In this document: positions 47,465 through 55,754 of the stretch, in pieces
Position numbering within the stretch: the stretch's first letter is position 1
Layout of the letters: the number at the start of each line of letters is the position of its first letter
NCBI GenBank assembly: GCA_965660145.1
Contig: CBFHYX010000008.1
Location: forward strand, 173,147-237,146
Direction: 5' to 3'
DNA length: 64,000 nt
From: JABURQ01 sp029243145
GTDB lineage: Bacteria; Planctomycetota; Planctomycetia; Planctomycetales; Planctomycetaceae
The notes under the pieces: generated by a model
What the model was told of the DNA's origin: nothing
Seen by the model: the letters and a program-made list of their open reading frames with translations, nothing else
Database searches by the model: none
Program-made: the position numbers and the translations under genes

Positions 47465-48355
47465 ATGAGTTCAGAATCATCCGCCCCGGCTGCTGCCGAA
47501 CCGTGGACAGTCCGTCGCATTCTGACTTGGACCACGGAGCATTTTACAGAACGAGGTTGCGACACTCCGCGACTCGACGTAGAAATTCTGCTTGCGCACG
47601 TCTTAAACTGTCCTCGCATTCAATTGTATGTTCAGTATGAGCGTCAGTTGACCGAAGCAGAACGAACACGATTGAGAGGTTTCGTGAGACGACGCGCCGA
47701 CCATGAGCCGGTGGCCTATCTCGTCGGCAAACGTGAATTCTTTGGTCTCGACTTCCGCGTCACTGCTGATGTTCTGATTCCACGCCCTGATACGGAAACT
47801 CTGGTACTCGCATTGCTCGATTACCTTAAGGATTCTCCTGCTGCCGAACTGATCGAACTTGGAGTAGGATCGGGAGCGATCTCGGTGGCGGCTGCCGTCC
47901 ATCAGTCGGGACTTTCCATCAGTGCGGTCGACATCTGTCCGCAAGCGTTGCAGATTGCCAAACAGAACGCCCAACGTCACAAATTGGAGTCGCGAATCAA
48001 TTTTTATGAAGGAGACCTGTTTGCTTCGTTGCCCGCAGGTTTACGAGTCGATGCCGTCGTCAGTAATCCTCCCTATGTACAAACCGCCGAACTGGATCAA
48101 CTCGATGCCGACGTGAAAGATCACGAACCTCGGCTGGCACTGGACGGTGGAGCAGACGGACTCGACTTGGCACGACGTATTATCAACGACGCACCACGTT
48201 TTTTGAAACCAAACGGATTGCTGTTACTGGAACTCGGGCCAGACAATATCCAGTCGGCAGCGACATTCCTCAAATCGCAGGCAGGTTACCAACAGATTCA
48301 CATCCTGAAAGATGCGGCGGGACGCGAACGAGTTCTCTCGGCCCGGTGTGCCTGA
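47465..48355 (+). CDS. prmC: Peptide chain release factor N5-glutamine methyltransferase
   Basis: 296-residue SAM-dependent methyltransferase acting on the GGQ glutamine of RF1/RF2. N-terminal recognition helices include TPRLDVEILLAHVLNCPRI. SAM motif I is LIELGVGSGAISVAAAVHQ and the catalytic NPPY is at residues 201-204 (VVSNPPYVQTAELDQL). LALDGGADGLDLARRII is also characteristic. It lies directly behind prfA, as in many bacteria, with probable co-transcription. Confidence 0.95.
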   Translation: MSSESSAPAAAEPWTVRRILTWTTEHFTERGCDTPRLDVEILLAHVLNCPRIQLYVQYERQLTEAERTRLRGFVRRRADHEPVAYLVGKREFFGLDFRVTADVLIPRPDTETLVLALLDYLKDSPAAELIELGVGSGAISVAAAVHQSGLSISAVDICPQALQIAKQNAQRHKLESRINFYEGDLFASLPAGLRVDAVVSNPPYVQTAELDQLDADVKDHEPRLALDGGADGLDLARRIINDAPRFLKPNGLLLLELGPDNIQSAATFLKSQAGYQQIHILKDAAGRERVLSARCA

Positions 48356-48379
48356 CAACCCTCAGGGACAAAAGCCATA

Positions 48380-48592
48380 ATGATGTTCTATTTTGTCATC
48401 GGTTTCGCCATTCTGGGCGGCGTCTGTATCCTGGGAGCCCGGCATCAAGCCCAGGAAATCAAACTGATTGAAACCGATCCCAACCTTCAATTTCGAGTCG
48501 AAAAGACGATGCAGACGGTCAAGTATTTGAATGCTTACGCCATCGGCTGTGGCGTGCTGGCGTTCATCATTCTTCTGATGTGGTTGTTCTAG
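48380..48592 (+). CDS. Small two-helix membrane protein
   Basis: 70 residues with two hydrophobic segments (FYFVIGFAILGGVCILGA and AIGCGVLAFIILLMWLF) and a charged linker. No family recognised. It begins 25 bp after prmC and probably belongs to the same operon. A second ATG follows the first (MMFY), so the start is uncertain by one codon. Confidence 0.65.
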   Translation: MMFYFVIGFAILGGVCILGARHQAQEIKLIETDPNLQFRVEKTMQTVKYLNAYAIGCGVLAFIILLMWLF

Positions 48593-48683
48593 AATATTTA
48601 CAACTTGCTTTTCGAAGGTTCGTTTGACACTTTGAATGTGATTTGACTCCACACTCTCATTGAACACATCTCGAAACTCTCTC

Positions 48684-49193
48684 ATGACTCCCGAACAACT
48701 TCGCGAAATCCAGGCTCCCGTCAAAGACCTCTATAAAGAGTCTCCGACTGACGCGCTGGTCTCGATGTCTGTGACCGGAAAGCTCGACCGCGACACGCTT
48801 GCCTGTCATCTTCCCGAGCGGACCACTTCGATCTCCAGTGTGCACCCCGCAGCGGGAGGAAAAGAAGCAACTCTCTGTTCGGGGGAGATCCTCCTGGAAT
48901 CATTGGCGGCATGCGCCGGCGTCACATTTTGTTCGGTCGCCACCGCGATGGGAATCGAATTTACCGACGGAACGGTGACCGCGAACGGTGATCTCGATTT
49001 TCGCGGCACATTGGGAGTCAATCGCGAAACACCAATCGGCATGCAAAACCTGTCTCTCACATTCTCGGTAAAGTCGAATGCAGAAGAAGCATCCATCAAT
49101 AAACTGCTACAATTGACGGAACGTTACTGCGTGATCCATCAAACCCTGTCGCAGACCAACCCGATTCATTCGTCGATCGATATACAGTCCTGA
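48684..49193 (+). CDS. OsmC family protein
   Basis: 170 residues from the ATG at 48684; a TTG at 48660 is also in frame. OsmC/Ohr-type proteins are small dimeric peroxide reductases or redox proteins. Segments LCSGEILLESLAACAGVTFC and NKLLQLTERYCVIHQTLSQ carry the two cysteines expected for the family (in AACAGVTF and ERYCVIH). The active-site arrangement resembles OsmC-like rather than Ohr proteins. It ends five bases before the convergent secreted protein gene. Confidence 0.82.
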   Translation: MTPEQLREIQAPVKDLYKESPTDALVSMSVTGKLDRDTLACHLPERTTSISSVHPAAGGKEATLCSGEILLESLAACAGVTFCSVATAMGIEFTDGTVTANGDLDFRGTLGVNRETPIGMQNLSLTFSVKSNAEEASINKLLQLTERYCVIHQTLSQTNPIHSSIDIQS

Positions 49194-49197
49194 GCGG

Positions 49198-49929
49198 TTA
49201 CCACCCCTTCATCCGCAGCGATTGGATGCCCATTTTCTTGGGGCCATAACGCGGTTTATAGGTGCCAAAGACAATTGCGCCGGGCGTGTAATCTTTCAGG
49301 GTGTAATGGTCGGCAATGGAGTGATTCAATATTTTAAGGGTCAATTCTTTTTCGACGACCTGCATTTCAATTCCACCGATGCCGTTCACTTTCTGTTCCT
49401 CAATCAATTCCACTTCGCTACCGGCCACCAATTTGGCACCCTTGATTTGGCAGAGTCTCCACGGCGAACCTTGCGTTCTCAATTCGGTATTATAGAGGCA
49501 ATAGCCTGAACTTGTTTCGGGATCCCAACCCAATAAAATGAACCAGCCTCCTTCCCCATCCAGACCAATTTTTCCTTCCAGTGCAAACGAATCGCAGACA
49601 GGAAGTTGCAAGGCGGCAGACTTCTCCGGTTCGGGGATCAAAAAACCGTTCTGCATCACAAATTGACCATCGACTTTGCATTTAGAAAGAAGATGAGCAT
49701 GGCCGGGATTGGGGCCTTCAAATTCGAGTTCCCGCATCGAGAGTAGAGGAGTTTTTGCGGGAATGGGTTCGGGTTGCACCGGACCTCTTTTCAGCAGCAG
49801 CAGTGTTGTCCATTTGGTCTCGGACAACTCGATATCGATCTTCTTTTCGAGATTTTGAGCCGTCACAATCTCAGTCGATAACATAATCAGACCACAGATC
49901 GTAACCGCCAAGCCATGAACCAGTCTCAT
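49198..49929 (-). CDS. Secreted planctomycete hypothetical protein (concanavalin-like)
   Basis: 243 residues with signal peptide (LAVTICGLIMLSTEIVTA). No named domain. The mature part has beta-rich segments reminiscent of DUF1080/concanavalin-type folds (FALEGKIGLDGEGGWFILLG, LCQIKGAKLVAGSEVELIEE, TPGAIVFGTYKPRYGPKKMG). A glycan-binding role is possible but not shown. Single gene, convergent with OsmC. Confidence 0.65.
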   Translation of the reverse strand: MRLVHGLAVTICGLIMLSTEIVTAQNLEKKIDIELSETKWTTLLLLKRGPVQPEPIPAKTPLLSMRELEFEGPNPGHAHLLSKCKVDGQFVMQNGFLIPEPEKSAALQLPVCDSFALEGKIGLDGEGGWFILLGWDPETSSGYCLYNTELRTQGSPWRLCQIKGAKLVAGSEVELIEEQKVNGIGGIEMQVVEKELTLKILNHSIADHYTLKDYTPGAIVFGTYKPRYGPKKMGIQSLRMKGW

Positions 49930-50108
49930 GATGACTCCGATGTTGAGGGGACAGGGAATATCAGTACATCAATAATTGAGGGCTAGGTCTCGAGATTCAA
50001 GCGTCAAATCTTTCTCGAAGAAGAATGACCGCCCGAAAGTTCACCCATTGAAAAGAAACGCCCTGATCAATGTTTTTTGAAATGCTCTTTGATACAATTT
50101 GATGTGCC

Positions 50109-50181
<73 letters not shown>

Positions 50182-50249
50182 TTTTTATAACTTCCTGCTG
50201 ATCCGTCTTTTACGGATACCTGTCTAACTTGGCAGTGCAGCAATCCTGA

Positions 50250-50280
50250 CTGAACTACGGAATTGAATTCCGTAGTTCAG
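50250..50280. repeat. 31-bp perfect palindrome with a 1-nt centre
   Basis: ctgaactacggaatt (50250-50264), a single G, then the exact complement 50266-50280. It lies between tRNA-Lys and the integrase remnant. Confidence 0.9.
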
Positions 50281-50316
50281 GACCATCCCGGTCTTCATCA
50301 AAGGAGAACTGCCAAA

Positions 50317-50502
50317 GTGCCAAAACAGCCAAAGTACTGCCACCACAAAGGTTCCGATCAGGCTTACGTCACGATTGACGGACGAGAAAAGTATCTAGGA
50401 AAGTTCGACTCCCCCGACACCCGGAGAGTTGAAACCACGACCTACCGCGTGTTACGGGACACCGCTTGCTCAAGACGTTTGACATTCAAGAGAATGAGTT
50501 AA
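50317..50502 (+). pseudogene. N-terminal remnant of a site-specific integrase
   Basis: A GTG start at 50317 with a good ribosome site (aaggag, 50301-50306) opens VPKQPKYCHHKGSDQAYVTI, then DGREKYLGKFDSPDT. This resembles the N-terminal arm (HKxSGQAxVxIDGRxxYLG) of planctomycete tyrosine recombinase/integrase proteins. After about 37 codons the homology ends and the frame stops at 50500-50502; the catalytic domain (R..H..R..Y) is missing. The position next to tRNA-Lys supports an integrated element that has decayed. Confidence 0.6.
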
Positions 50503-50567
50503 AGATTTTCTTGCGAGAAGACAGAGACGCCAATCGACAACGAGAAGAAGCCAACTAAGGGAACTCC

Positions 50568-51005
50568 ATGGCTAAGGCCGAAGCAACAGTCGAAGAACTT
50601 GTGGGCATGATCGAACGGGGTGAACTACGACTCCCCGAGATGCAGAGACGTTACGTCTGGAAGGCCACTCGCGTCCGAGATCTGATGGACTCCCTCTATC
50701 GAGGATATCCGTCAGGTGCCATTCTCGTTTGGGAGTCAGACGAGAAAGTGCCGTTACGTGACTTTGCTGTAGAACAGCAAGACAGTCCCTACATGACCAC
50801 AAAGCTGCTACTTGATGGTCAACAACGACTCACCTCACTGTCGGCTGTCCTGCGGGGAGAACCCATCCAGGTCCGTTGGCGAAAACGCCCCATCGATCTC
50901 CTCTTCAACTTGGAGCATCCCGACGAGTTGATGTTTATCACAGAGGTTAATGAAAACACTGAAAATGATGACGACGCGGATACTGCCGTACAACTCCGTC
51001 CGTGA
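50568..51005 (+). pseudogene. DUF262 (GmrS/ParB-like) protein, truncated to its N-terminal domain
   Basis: Begins ATG 50568 and encodes the N-terminal ParB-like nuclease/NTPase-type domain of DUF262 proteins: LRLPEMQRRYVWKATRVRDL, SLYRGYPSGAILVWES and the signature LLLDGQQRLTSLSAV. DUF262 proteins, including the GmrSD modification-dependent restriction enzymes, are usually 500-700 residues. This frame ends after 145 codons, shortly after the acidic stretch ENTENDDDAD, without the C-terminal domain. It overlaps the next ORF in another frame, so a deletion probably joined the two. The remaining domain may still be expressed, but restriction activity is unlikely. Confidence 0.75.
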
Positions 51006-51642
51006 TTTCGCAGTCCACCTGAAGAATACGCACTTTTCGCATAGGCATCTACTGCCCTGGAACCGCTTTGATACAGGTAAGAGCCAGTGGTGGTGGTTGT
51101 CGGCTGAACCAGCCAATCCCGTATTTCATCTCAGCAAAATTGTCATTGCAGCAGAACAGAGTTGGATTCCTGATGGGGAAGTCTTTGTCGGTCTCAATGT
51201 AGAAAAAGGACTGAGTGAACTCGCTGCCCCACGGCAGACTGAAATCATGCAGGATGGCTGGTACTGGAATCGTTTCGTGGAAGACATGGCTAACGAATCA
51301 TTCCAGAAAGCTTATTCTCATGCCAAAAATGTATTCCTGTTGACAGGACTTTCCGTTGAAAGCAGTGAGTGGGGACACTGCCTGCTGGAAATGGAAAAAG
51401 ATAAACTTTCAGAACTTGAGTCCGAAGGGGGAGACAACGAGGCCATCATCCAGGAATTTGTCGCGTGCCAGAATGTCGAGGATTTGAAAACGACTCTCAC
51501 GAATCCGAAAGCAACAGACTATGAGTGGCGTTGGGTTCTGGTTGCAATTGGTCAGTTCTTCACGCTCGATCCAACAGGCTCAGACGATACACCGAAATGC
51601 GTTGAGATGATCAACGCCTTTCATGCCGCAATCCGGGATTAG
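50950..51642 (+). CDS. Unknown protein, 5' end probably lost
   Basis: 230-codon frame that overlaps the truncated DUF262 gene. The real coding seems to begin at about codon 12 (YNSVRDFAVHLKNTHFSHRH). It continues with conserved-looking aromatic segments GKSQWWWLSAEPANPVFHLS and a C-terminal YEWRWVLVAIGQFFTLDPTG. No family recognised. No ribosome site lies near the ATG codons, and upstream bases belong to DUF262 coding, so the original N-terminus was probably removed. A defence-associated role is suggested only by the neighbour and is not shown by the sequence. Confidence 0.5.
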   Translation: MKTLKMMTTRILPYNSVRDFAVHLKNTHFSHRHLLPWNRFDTGKSQWWWLSAEPANPVFHLSKIVIAAEQSWIPDGEVFVGLNVEKGLSELAAPRQTEIMQDGWYWNRFVEDMANESFQKAYSHAKNVFLLTGLSVESSEWGHCLLEMEKDKLSELESEGGDNEAIIQEFVACQNVEDLKTTLTNPKATDYEWRWVLVAIGQFFTLDPTGSDDTPKCVEMINAFHAAIRD

Positions 51643-51664
51643 TTTAGAAAAAACATCAGGACGA

Positions 51665-51722
51665 TCTCTGCAACTTTGCGTTAACCTTGCCCCGGCTGCT
51701 TGCGCAGTCTGGCTATGCGAAC
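51665..51722. repeat. Two dispersed intergenic repeat units
   Basis: tctctgcaactttgcgtt (51665-51682) belongs with units at 44567, 44671 and 63154. The unit ggctgcttgcgcagtctggc (51694-51713) resembles one at about 63428-63454 (gactgcttgcgcagatcggg). Both units sit in the 97-bp spacer before pyrG's stop. Confidence 0.6.
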
Positions 51723-51738
51723 GATTCCTCAAATCCAA

Positions 51739-53361
51739 TCACAGCCCGGTTGTCATGCGTTCGCGGTGATGGACGATGGCCGATTCGACGAAGCCTTTGA
51801 ATAACGGATGTGAGGCGGACGGCTTCGATTTGAATTCCGGGTGATATTGCACGCCGACAAACCACGGGTGATTGTCCACTTCCACCACTTCCGCGAGTAA
51901 ACCGTTAGGGCTCGTTCCAACTGGCGTCATGCCGTTGTCGATAAACTGCTGCTTGTAGTCCGGGTTGAATTCATAACGGTGACGGTGTCGTTCGCTGATC
52001 TCGTCTTCGCCGTACGCTTCGCGAGATTTCGAACCTTCTTGCAACACGCACGGTTGGGCTCCCAGTCGCATGGTGCCACCTTTGTGGGTGATCGTCTTTT
52101 GTTCTTCGAGCATACAAATGACGGGATGATCGCAGTCAGAAGCGAACTCGGTGCTGTTCGCTCCAGCCAGCCCCAACACGTTACGAGCAAATTCAATCAC
52201 GGCACACTGCATTCCCAAGCAGATACCGAAGAACGGAATCTCATTCTTGCGAGTATATTCAATCGCCTGAATTTTGCCTTCAATGCCTCGCATACCGAAT
52301 CCACCCGGCACCAACAATCCATCGACGCCCGCGAGTAGAACTTCGGCTTCGCCGTTCTCGAATTCTTCCGCTTCAATCCGTTTGATGATGATGCGGGCCG
52401 AGTGAGCCATGCCGGCGTGATCGAGCGATTCGTAAATCGATTTGTAAGCGTCGCGATGTTCGATGTACTTACCGACAACGGCAATCGTACATTCGGTTTT
52501 CGGTTTGCGGATGCGATGGATCAATTCTTTCCAATCGCTCATTTCGAGCGAGCCGCCCACGAGTCCCAGTTTGTCGAGGACCAGTTGATCGAGTTTATGT
52601 TCGGCCAAGCCAAGGGGGACTTCGTAGATCGAGAATTCTTTATCGATTTCTTCAATGACGGCTTTGGTTTCGACGTTGCAGAATCTGGCGATTTTCTTGG
52701 CGTTGTCGTCTCCCATCGGACGTTCAGTCCGCACGACGAGAATATCGGGTTGAATACCGATCTGTCGTAATTGACCGACACTGTGTTGGGTGGGCTTGGT
52801 CTTCATCTCTTTAGCGGCTTTGAGGTAAGGCACTAAAGTGAGATGAATGAACAGACAATTCTCGCGACCGATATCGAGTGGTATTTGACGAATCGCTTCG
52901 AGAAACGGCAAGCCTTCGATGTCTCCGATGGTGCCGCCCAGTTCGGTGATCACGATGTCAACACCCGGCTCACCGAGATCAAGCACGCAGCGTTTGATCT
53001 CGTCGGTAATGTGAGGAATGACTTGGACGGTTGCGCCCAGATATTCACCACGGCGTTCTTTATCGATGACACTGGAGTAAATTTGACCGGTAGTGTAGTT
53101 CGATTTTTTGGAGAGTGGTGACGAGGTGAAGCGTTCGTAGTGTCCGAGATCGAGATCGGTTTCCGAGCCATCATCGAGGACATAAACTTCGCCGTGCTGA
53201 AACGGGCTCATCGTGCCAGGGTCGACATTGAGGTACGGGTCGAGCTTCTGCATGCGGATATTCAAGCCGCGACGTTCGAGCAGCATGGCAATTGAGGCGG
53301 AGGTCAGCCCTTTTCCGAGCGAACTGACGACTCCTCCGGTAACAAAAATGTGTTTGGTCAT
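51739..53361 (-). CDS. pyrG: CTP synthase
   Basis: Converts UTP to CTP using ATP and glutamine; 540 residues, normal length. The synthase domain begins MTKHIFVTGGVVSSLGKGLT with its P-loop, then KLDPYLNVDPGTMSPFQHGE. The class I glutaminase domain has the nucleophile Cys381 in FFGICLGMQCAVIE, with LVPGGFGMRGIEGK before it and the late His/Glu in VGVQYHPEFKSKP. Its ATG overlaps the stop of the IVP gene by 4 bp (ATGA). kdsB, which consumes CTP, is upstream on the same strand, separated by a terminator and the IVP gene. Confidence 0.96.
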   Translation of the reverse strand: MTKHIFVTGGVVSSLGKGLTSASIAMLLERRGLNIRMQKLDPYLNVDPGTMSPFQHGEVYVLDDGSETDLDLGHYERFTSSPLSKKSNYTTGQIYSSVIDKERRGEYLGATVQVIPHITDEIKRCVLDLGEPGVDIVITELGGTIGDIEGLPFLEAIRQIPLDIGRENCLFIHLTLVPYLKAAKEMKTKPTQHSVGQLRQIGIQPDILVVRTERPMGDDNAKKIARFCNVETKAVIEEIDKEFSIYEVPLGLAEHKLDQLVLDKLGLVGGSLEMSDWKELIHRIRKPKTECTIAVVGKYIEHRDAYKSIYESLDHAGMAHSARIIIKRIEAEEFENGEAEVLLAGVDGLLVPGGFGMRGIEGKIQAIEYTRKNEIPFFGICLGMQCAVIEFARNVLGLAGANSTEFASDCDHPVICMLEEQKTITHKGGTMRLGAQPCVLQEGSKSREAYGEDEISERHRHRYEFNPDYKQQFIDNGMTPVGTSPNGLLAEVVEVDNHPWFVGVQYHPEFKSKPSASHPLFKGFVESAIVHHRERMTTGL

Positions 53362-53813
53362 TTGGATTTTTGATTTTGGTTTTTTGATTTTGGATTATTT
53401 TTGCGGAGTGTTTTCTGTGAAGAAACAATCATGGCAACGATTTCGTTATGCTCCTGAATCAACGGAGCAAGTCGGTCCGAGTGAATGAGCTTTGTTTCCG
53501 ACAATAGTTCTAACCAATAAATGCTTTCATCGGCTTCCTCTTCTACGATTGCCAATTTGGCGATCATATCGGCGGGCGACTTGCCCCGGCAAGCTGATCG
53601 ATAGTTTGCTCCGACACTCGTTCCCGATCTCAACAATTGACGACCAATGACATCGGCCGTTTTGGTTTTAGGTAATGATTCAACGACACGAATCACCCTG
53701 AGTGCGATTTTCTTTGTTCGATCTTTGAATTCTTGTTCGTCCACAATGGTTTCCGGTTTGGAATTCGTGGCGTTCAAACGCTGAGAGACAGCTCTCGAAT
53801 CAAAGGAAATCAC
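53358..53813 (-). CDS. Four helix bundle protein (23S rRNA intervening-sequence type)
   Basis: 151 residues of the S23/IVP-like four-helix-bundle family, found inside 23S rRNA intervening sequences or as free-standing genes; molecular role unknown. The core is KKIALRVIRVVESLPKTKTA, LLRSGTSVGANYRSACRGKS and VEEEADESIYWLELLSETK. The C-terminus ends in a low-complexity Lys/Asn/Gln tail (RKNNPKSKNQNQKSK) that runs into the pyrG start with a 4-bp overlap. The start is uncertain, since the ATG at 53813 is the only ATG and the conserved part begins about 25 codons later. It lies between kdsB and pyrG behind the kdsB terminator and looks like an insertion. Confidence 0.83.
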   Translation of the reverse strand: MISFDSRAVSQRLNATNSKPETIVDEQEFKDRTKKIALRVIRVVESLPKTKTADVIGRQLLRSGTSVGANYRSACRGKSPADMIAKLAIVEEEADESIYWLELLSETKLIHSDRLAPLIQEHNEIVAMIVSSQKTLRKNNPKSKNQNQKSK

Positions 53814-53856
53814 ACAATTGACTGTGAGTTTCCCTACCCAATCCGAAATCGAAAAT

Positions 53857-53894
53857 AAAAAAAGGCGGCCTTCCAGAATCTGGTCGACACGCCT
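53857..53894 (-). terminator. Rho-independent terminator of kdsB
   Basis: On the minus strand the stem aggcg (complement of 53890-53894) with cgcct (complement of 53863-53867) encloses an inner ccagattctgg hairpin. It is followed by a T-run (complement of A at 53857-53863). Separates kdsB from the IVP-pyrG pair. Confidence 0.75.
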
Positions 53895-53914
53895 GTGTCC
53901 CGAATAATATAGCG

Positions 53915-54676
53915 TTACTGGGCGTTCGCTTCACGCCAGCGGGCGACAAATTGTTGATAATCTTCGGGAGTATCGATGCCGGGGGCCGATTCTGCGACTT
54001 CGACCACACCGATTGTCGCACCGTTTTCCAACGCCCGAAGCTGTTCCAGCTTTTCGAGTTGCTCCAAAGGAGAAGGTGGTAACTGGGTCAATTGTAGTAG
54101 GAATTCCCGGCGATAGGCGTACAAGCCAATATGATGACGCCACGGAGAATTTCCCGATTTCAGGACTTCTTCGACCGACTCATCACGAGAAAACGGGACC
54201 ACGGACCGGCTGAAATAGAGTGCTCGGCCATCATCGGCACAAACCGCTTTCACAACATTCGGCGAAGCGAGTAGCTCAGGATCAGTCAGGGGAGTCACCA
54301 GTGTCGTCATTTGCCAATCGGGGTGCGCTTCCAGAGCCGCGACGGCGGCATCGACGTGAGCCGGGTCGATCTCCGGTTCGTCCCCTTGAATATTGACGAT
54401 GATTTCGGCTTCGGGACAACACCGTTCGACCACTTCAGCGATGCGGTCGGTTCCACTCGGATGTTCGCCCGTTAGCTCGACATGTCCCCCAAATGATTTG
54501 ACGGCAGCGGCAAGTTCATCACAATCAGCCGCCACGATGACGGCATCAAGAGATTTCGCCTGAGAGGCGGCTTCCCACGTGTGTTGAATGAGCGTCTTGC
54601 CGGTCTCGGCGAGGAGCGGTTTCCTCGCCAATCGAGTCGAACTCAGACGAGCGGGTAAGATGCCGACAACACGCAT
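53915..54676 (-). CDS. kdsB: 3-deoxy-manno-octulosonate cytidylyltransferase
   Basis: Activates KDO with CTP to CMP-KDO for lipopolysaccharide synthesis. The frame opens at 54712; the ATG at 54676 (MRVVGILPARLSSTRLARKP) is the family start, giving 253 residues. Nucleotide-binding signature is ILPARLSSTRLARKPLL. Further motifs are VIVAADCDEL, LTGEHPSGTDRIAEV, IIVNIQGDEPEIDPAHVD and the late HHIGLYAYRREFLLQL. It implies the cell makes a KDO-containing LPS. The neighbour pyrG supplies CTP. Confidence 0.95.
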   Translation of the reverse strand: MRVVGILPARLSSTRLARKPLLAETGKTLIQHTWEAASQAKSLDAVIVAADCDELAAAVKSFGGHVELTGEHPSGTDRIAEVVERCCPEAEIIVNIQGDEPEIDPAHVDAAVAALEAHPDWQMTTLVTPLTDPELLASPNVVKAVCADDGRALYFSRSVVPFSRDESVEEVLKSGNSPWRHHIGLYAYRREFLLQLTQLPPSPLEQLEKLEQLRALENGATIGVVEVAESAPGIDTPEDYQQFVARWREANAQ

Positions 54677-54791
54677 GGGGACATCCTGTCCGGGGGTAAT
54701 GGCTAATGTCAAAATTCAAATGACGAAAACTAGGATCATAAATATTATCAAGAACCCGCCGTCGTCGGCAGGGCCGATGATACCGCAATGT

Positions 54792-54809
54792 GCTGGGACC
54801 AGTCCCAGC
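54792..54809. repeat. Short palindromic intergenic unit
   Basis: gctggga (54792-54798) pairs with tcccagc (54803-54809) and is followed by ctacgaac. Resembles the small hairpin at about 19755-19771 and those at 63.4 kb in layout (stem then ctatg/ctacg). Confidence 0.55.
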
Positions 54810-54877
54810 CTACGAACGAGAATGATAATGAATTGACGGGTCTATCGAGAAGGGCAGATGAAGAGGCTCTTCATCAA

Positions 54878-55558
54878 TTATCTATCTGGAGGAAATGGGT
54901 CAAAAGGATTGGATTGGTTATTATTCTTTTTTCCAGGTTCGGAGGATGTGTGATTGATTTCTATCAATTCCACGCTCGTCGCTGTGGTCCGATATCTATC
55001 TTCTAAAAGCGACAATGTAATTTGTTCTGCTCTTAGAATGGATTCTGATGCGAAATGAGACAGGCGATATTCCAATGGAAGTTCTTTACCTCCGGTCAGT
55101 TCAACCTGTTGAGATTGAGTCGAGTAAGATAGAGATGCGCCTTTGATTTCTACATTCTGTTTTGTGCCGAAACTTCCCAGTAAGGCGAAGTCTTTGCAGT
55201 CCTATTGAAACGAGCGATCTTTGGCAACAGTCGCGGCTTTGAATTCTGCTTCGTGACAGCCGATCAGAAAGGCATTCGCCGGTATCTGATTCTGATGGAT
55301 GGCGATTTCTTCATCCGATTGCAGGAAACGCACTCCTTGTGGCTGGATCAACAACCAAACGGGGTACTCTTTCAAATCTTGTTTGACTGCGATCTCGCCT
55401 ATAGTTTCGGGGATTGGGGCGACGGGCTTCAATTGCTCTTTTGGTTTTGAATCGAAAAAACTCGGGTTGGGATCGAACGACTCGAACTCTTGCCCTGTCG
55501 CGAGAGTGGGCAGCCATAGAAATCCGAAAACAGCCACGATTGGGATTAGTCGCATCAC
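54878..55558 (-). pseudogene. Secreted hypothetical protein gene interrupted by an in-frame TAG
   Basis: From the ATG at 55558 the frame encodes a signal peptide (LIPIVAVFGFLWLPTLATG) and a Pro-rich mature part, ending at TAG 55202-55204 after 118 codons (AKDRSFQ, then stop). The same frame then stays open for another 107 codons with protein-like composition (DCKDFALLGSFGTKQNVEI, ELPLEYRLSHFASESILR, LSLLEDRYRTTATSVELI) to TAA at 54878-54880. The most economical reading is a 226-codon gene disrupted by a single amber mutation; stop-codon readthrough is the alternative. The family is unknown. It lies upstream of kdsB on the same strand. Confidence 0.72.
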
Positions 55559-55754
55559 ATCCTCCTGAAATTTGAGTCCTGAAGAGAGGTCTCTACTACT
55601 ATACAGAGTTGTGATCTCGCGTACAGATGAATATTGCCGTTGAGTACACTCTCTACTCGTTGAATAAGCCAGAACTGTGGAATCCGTTTGACATACCCAC
55701 CTTGAGGTAAATGCAGTAGATTGACGGGACTTTATTCACTCGCCAGGAAGCCGT

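Noticed and set aside
55559..55754. Possible small gene between the TAG-split gene and the MFS transporter
   Set aside because: No frame with a start and protein-like sequence; taken as the divergent promoter region.
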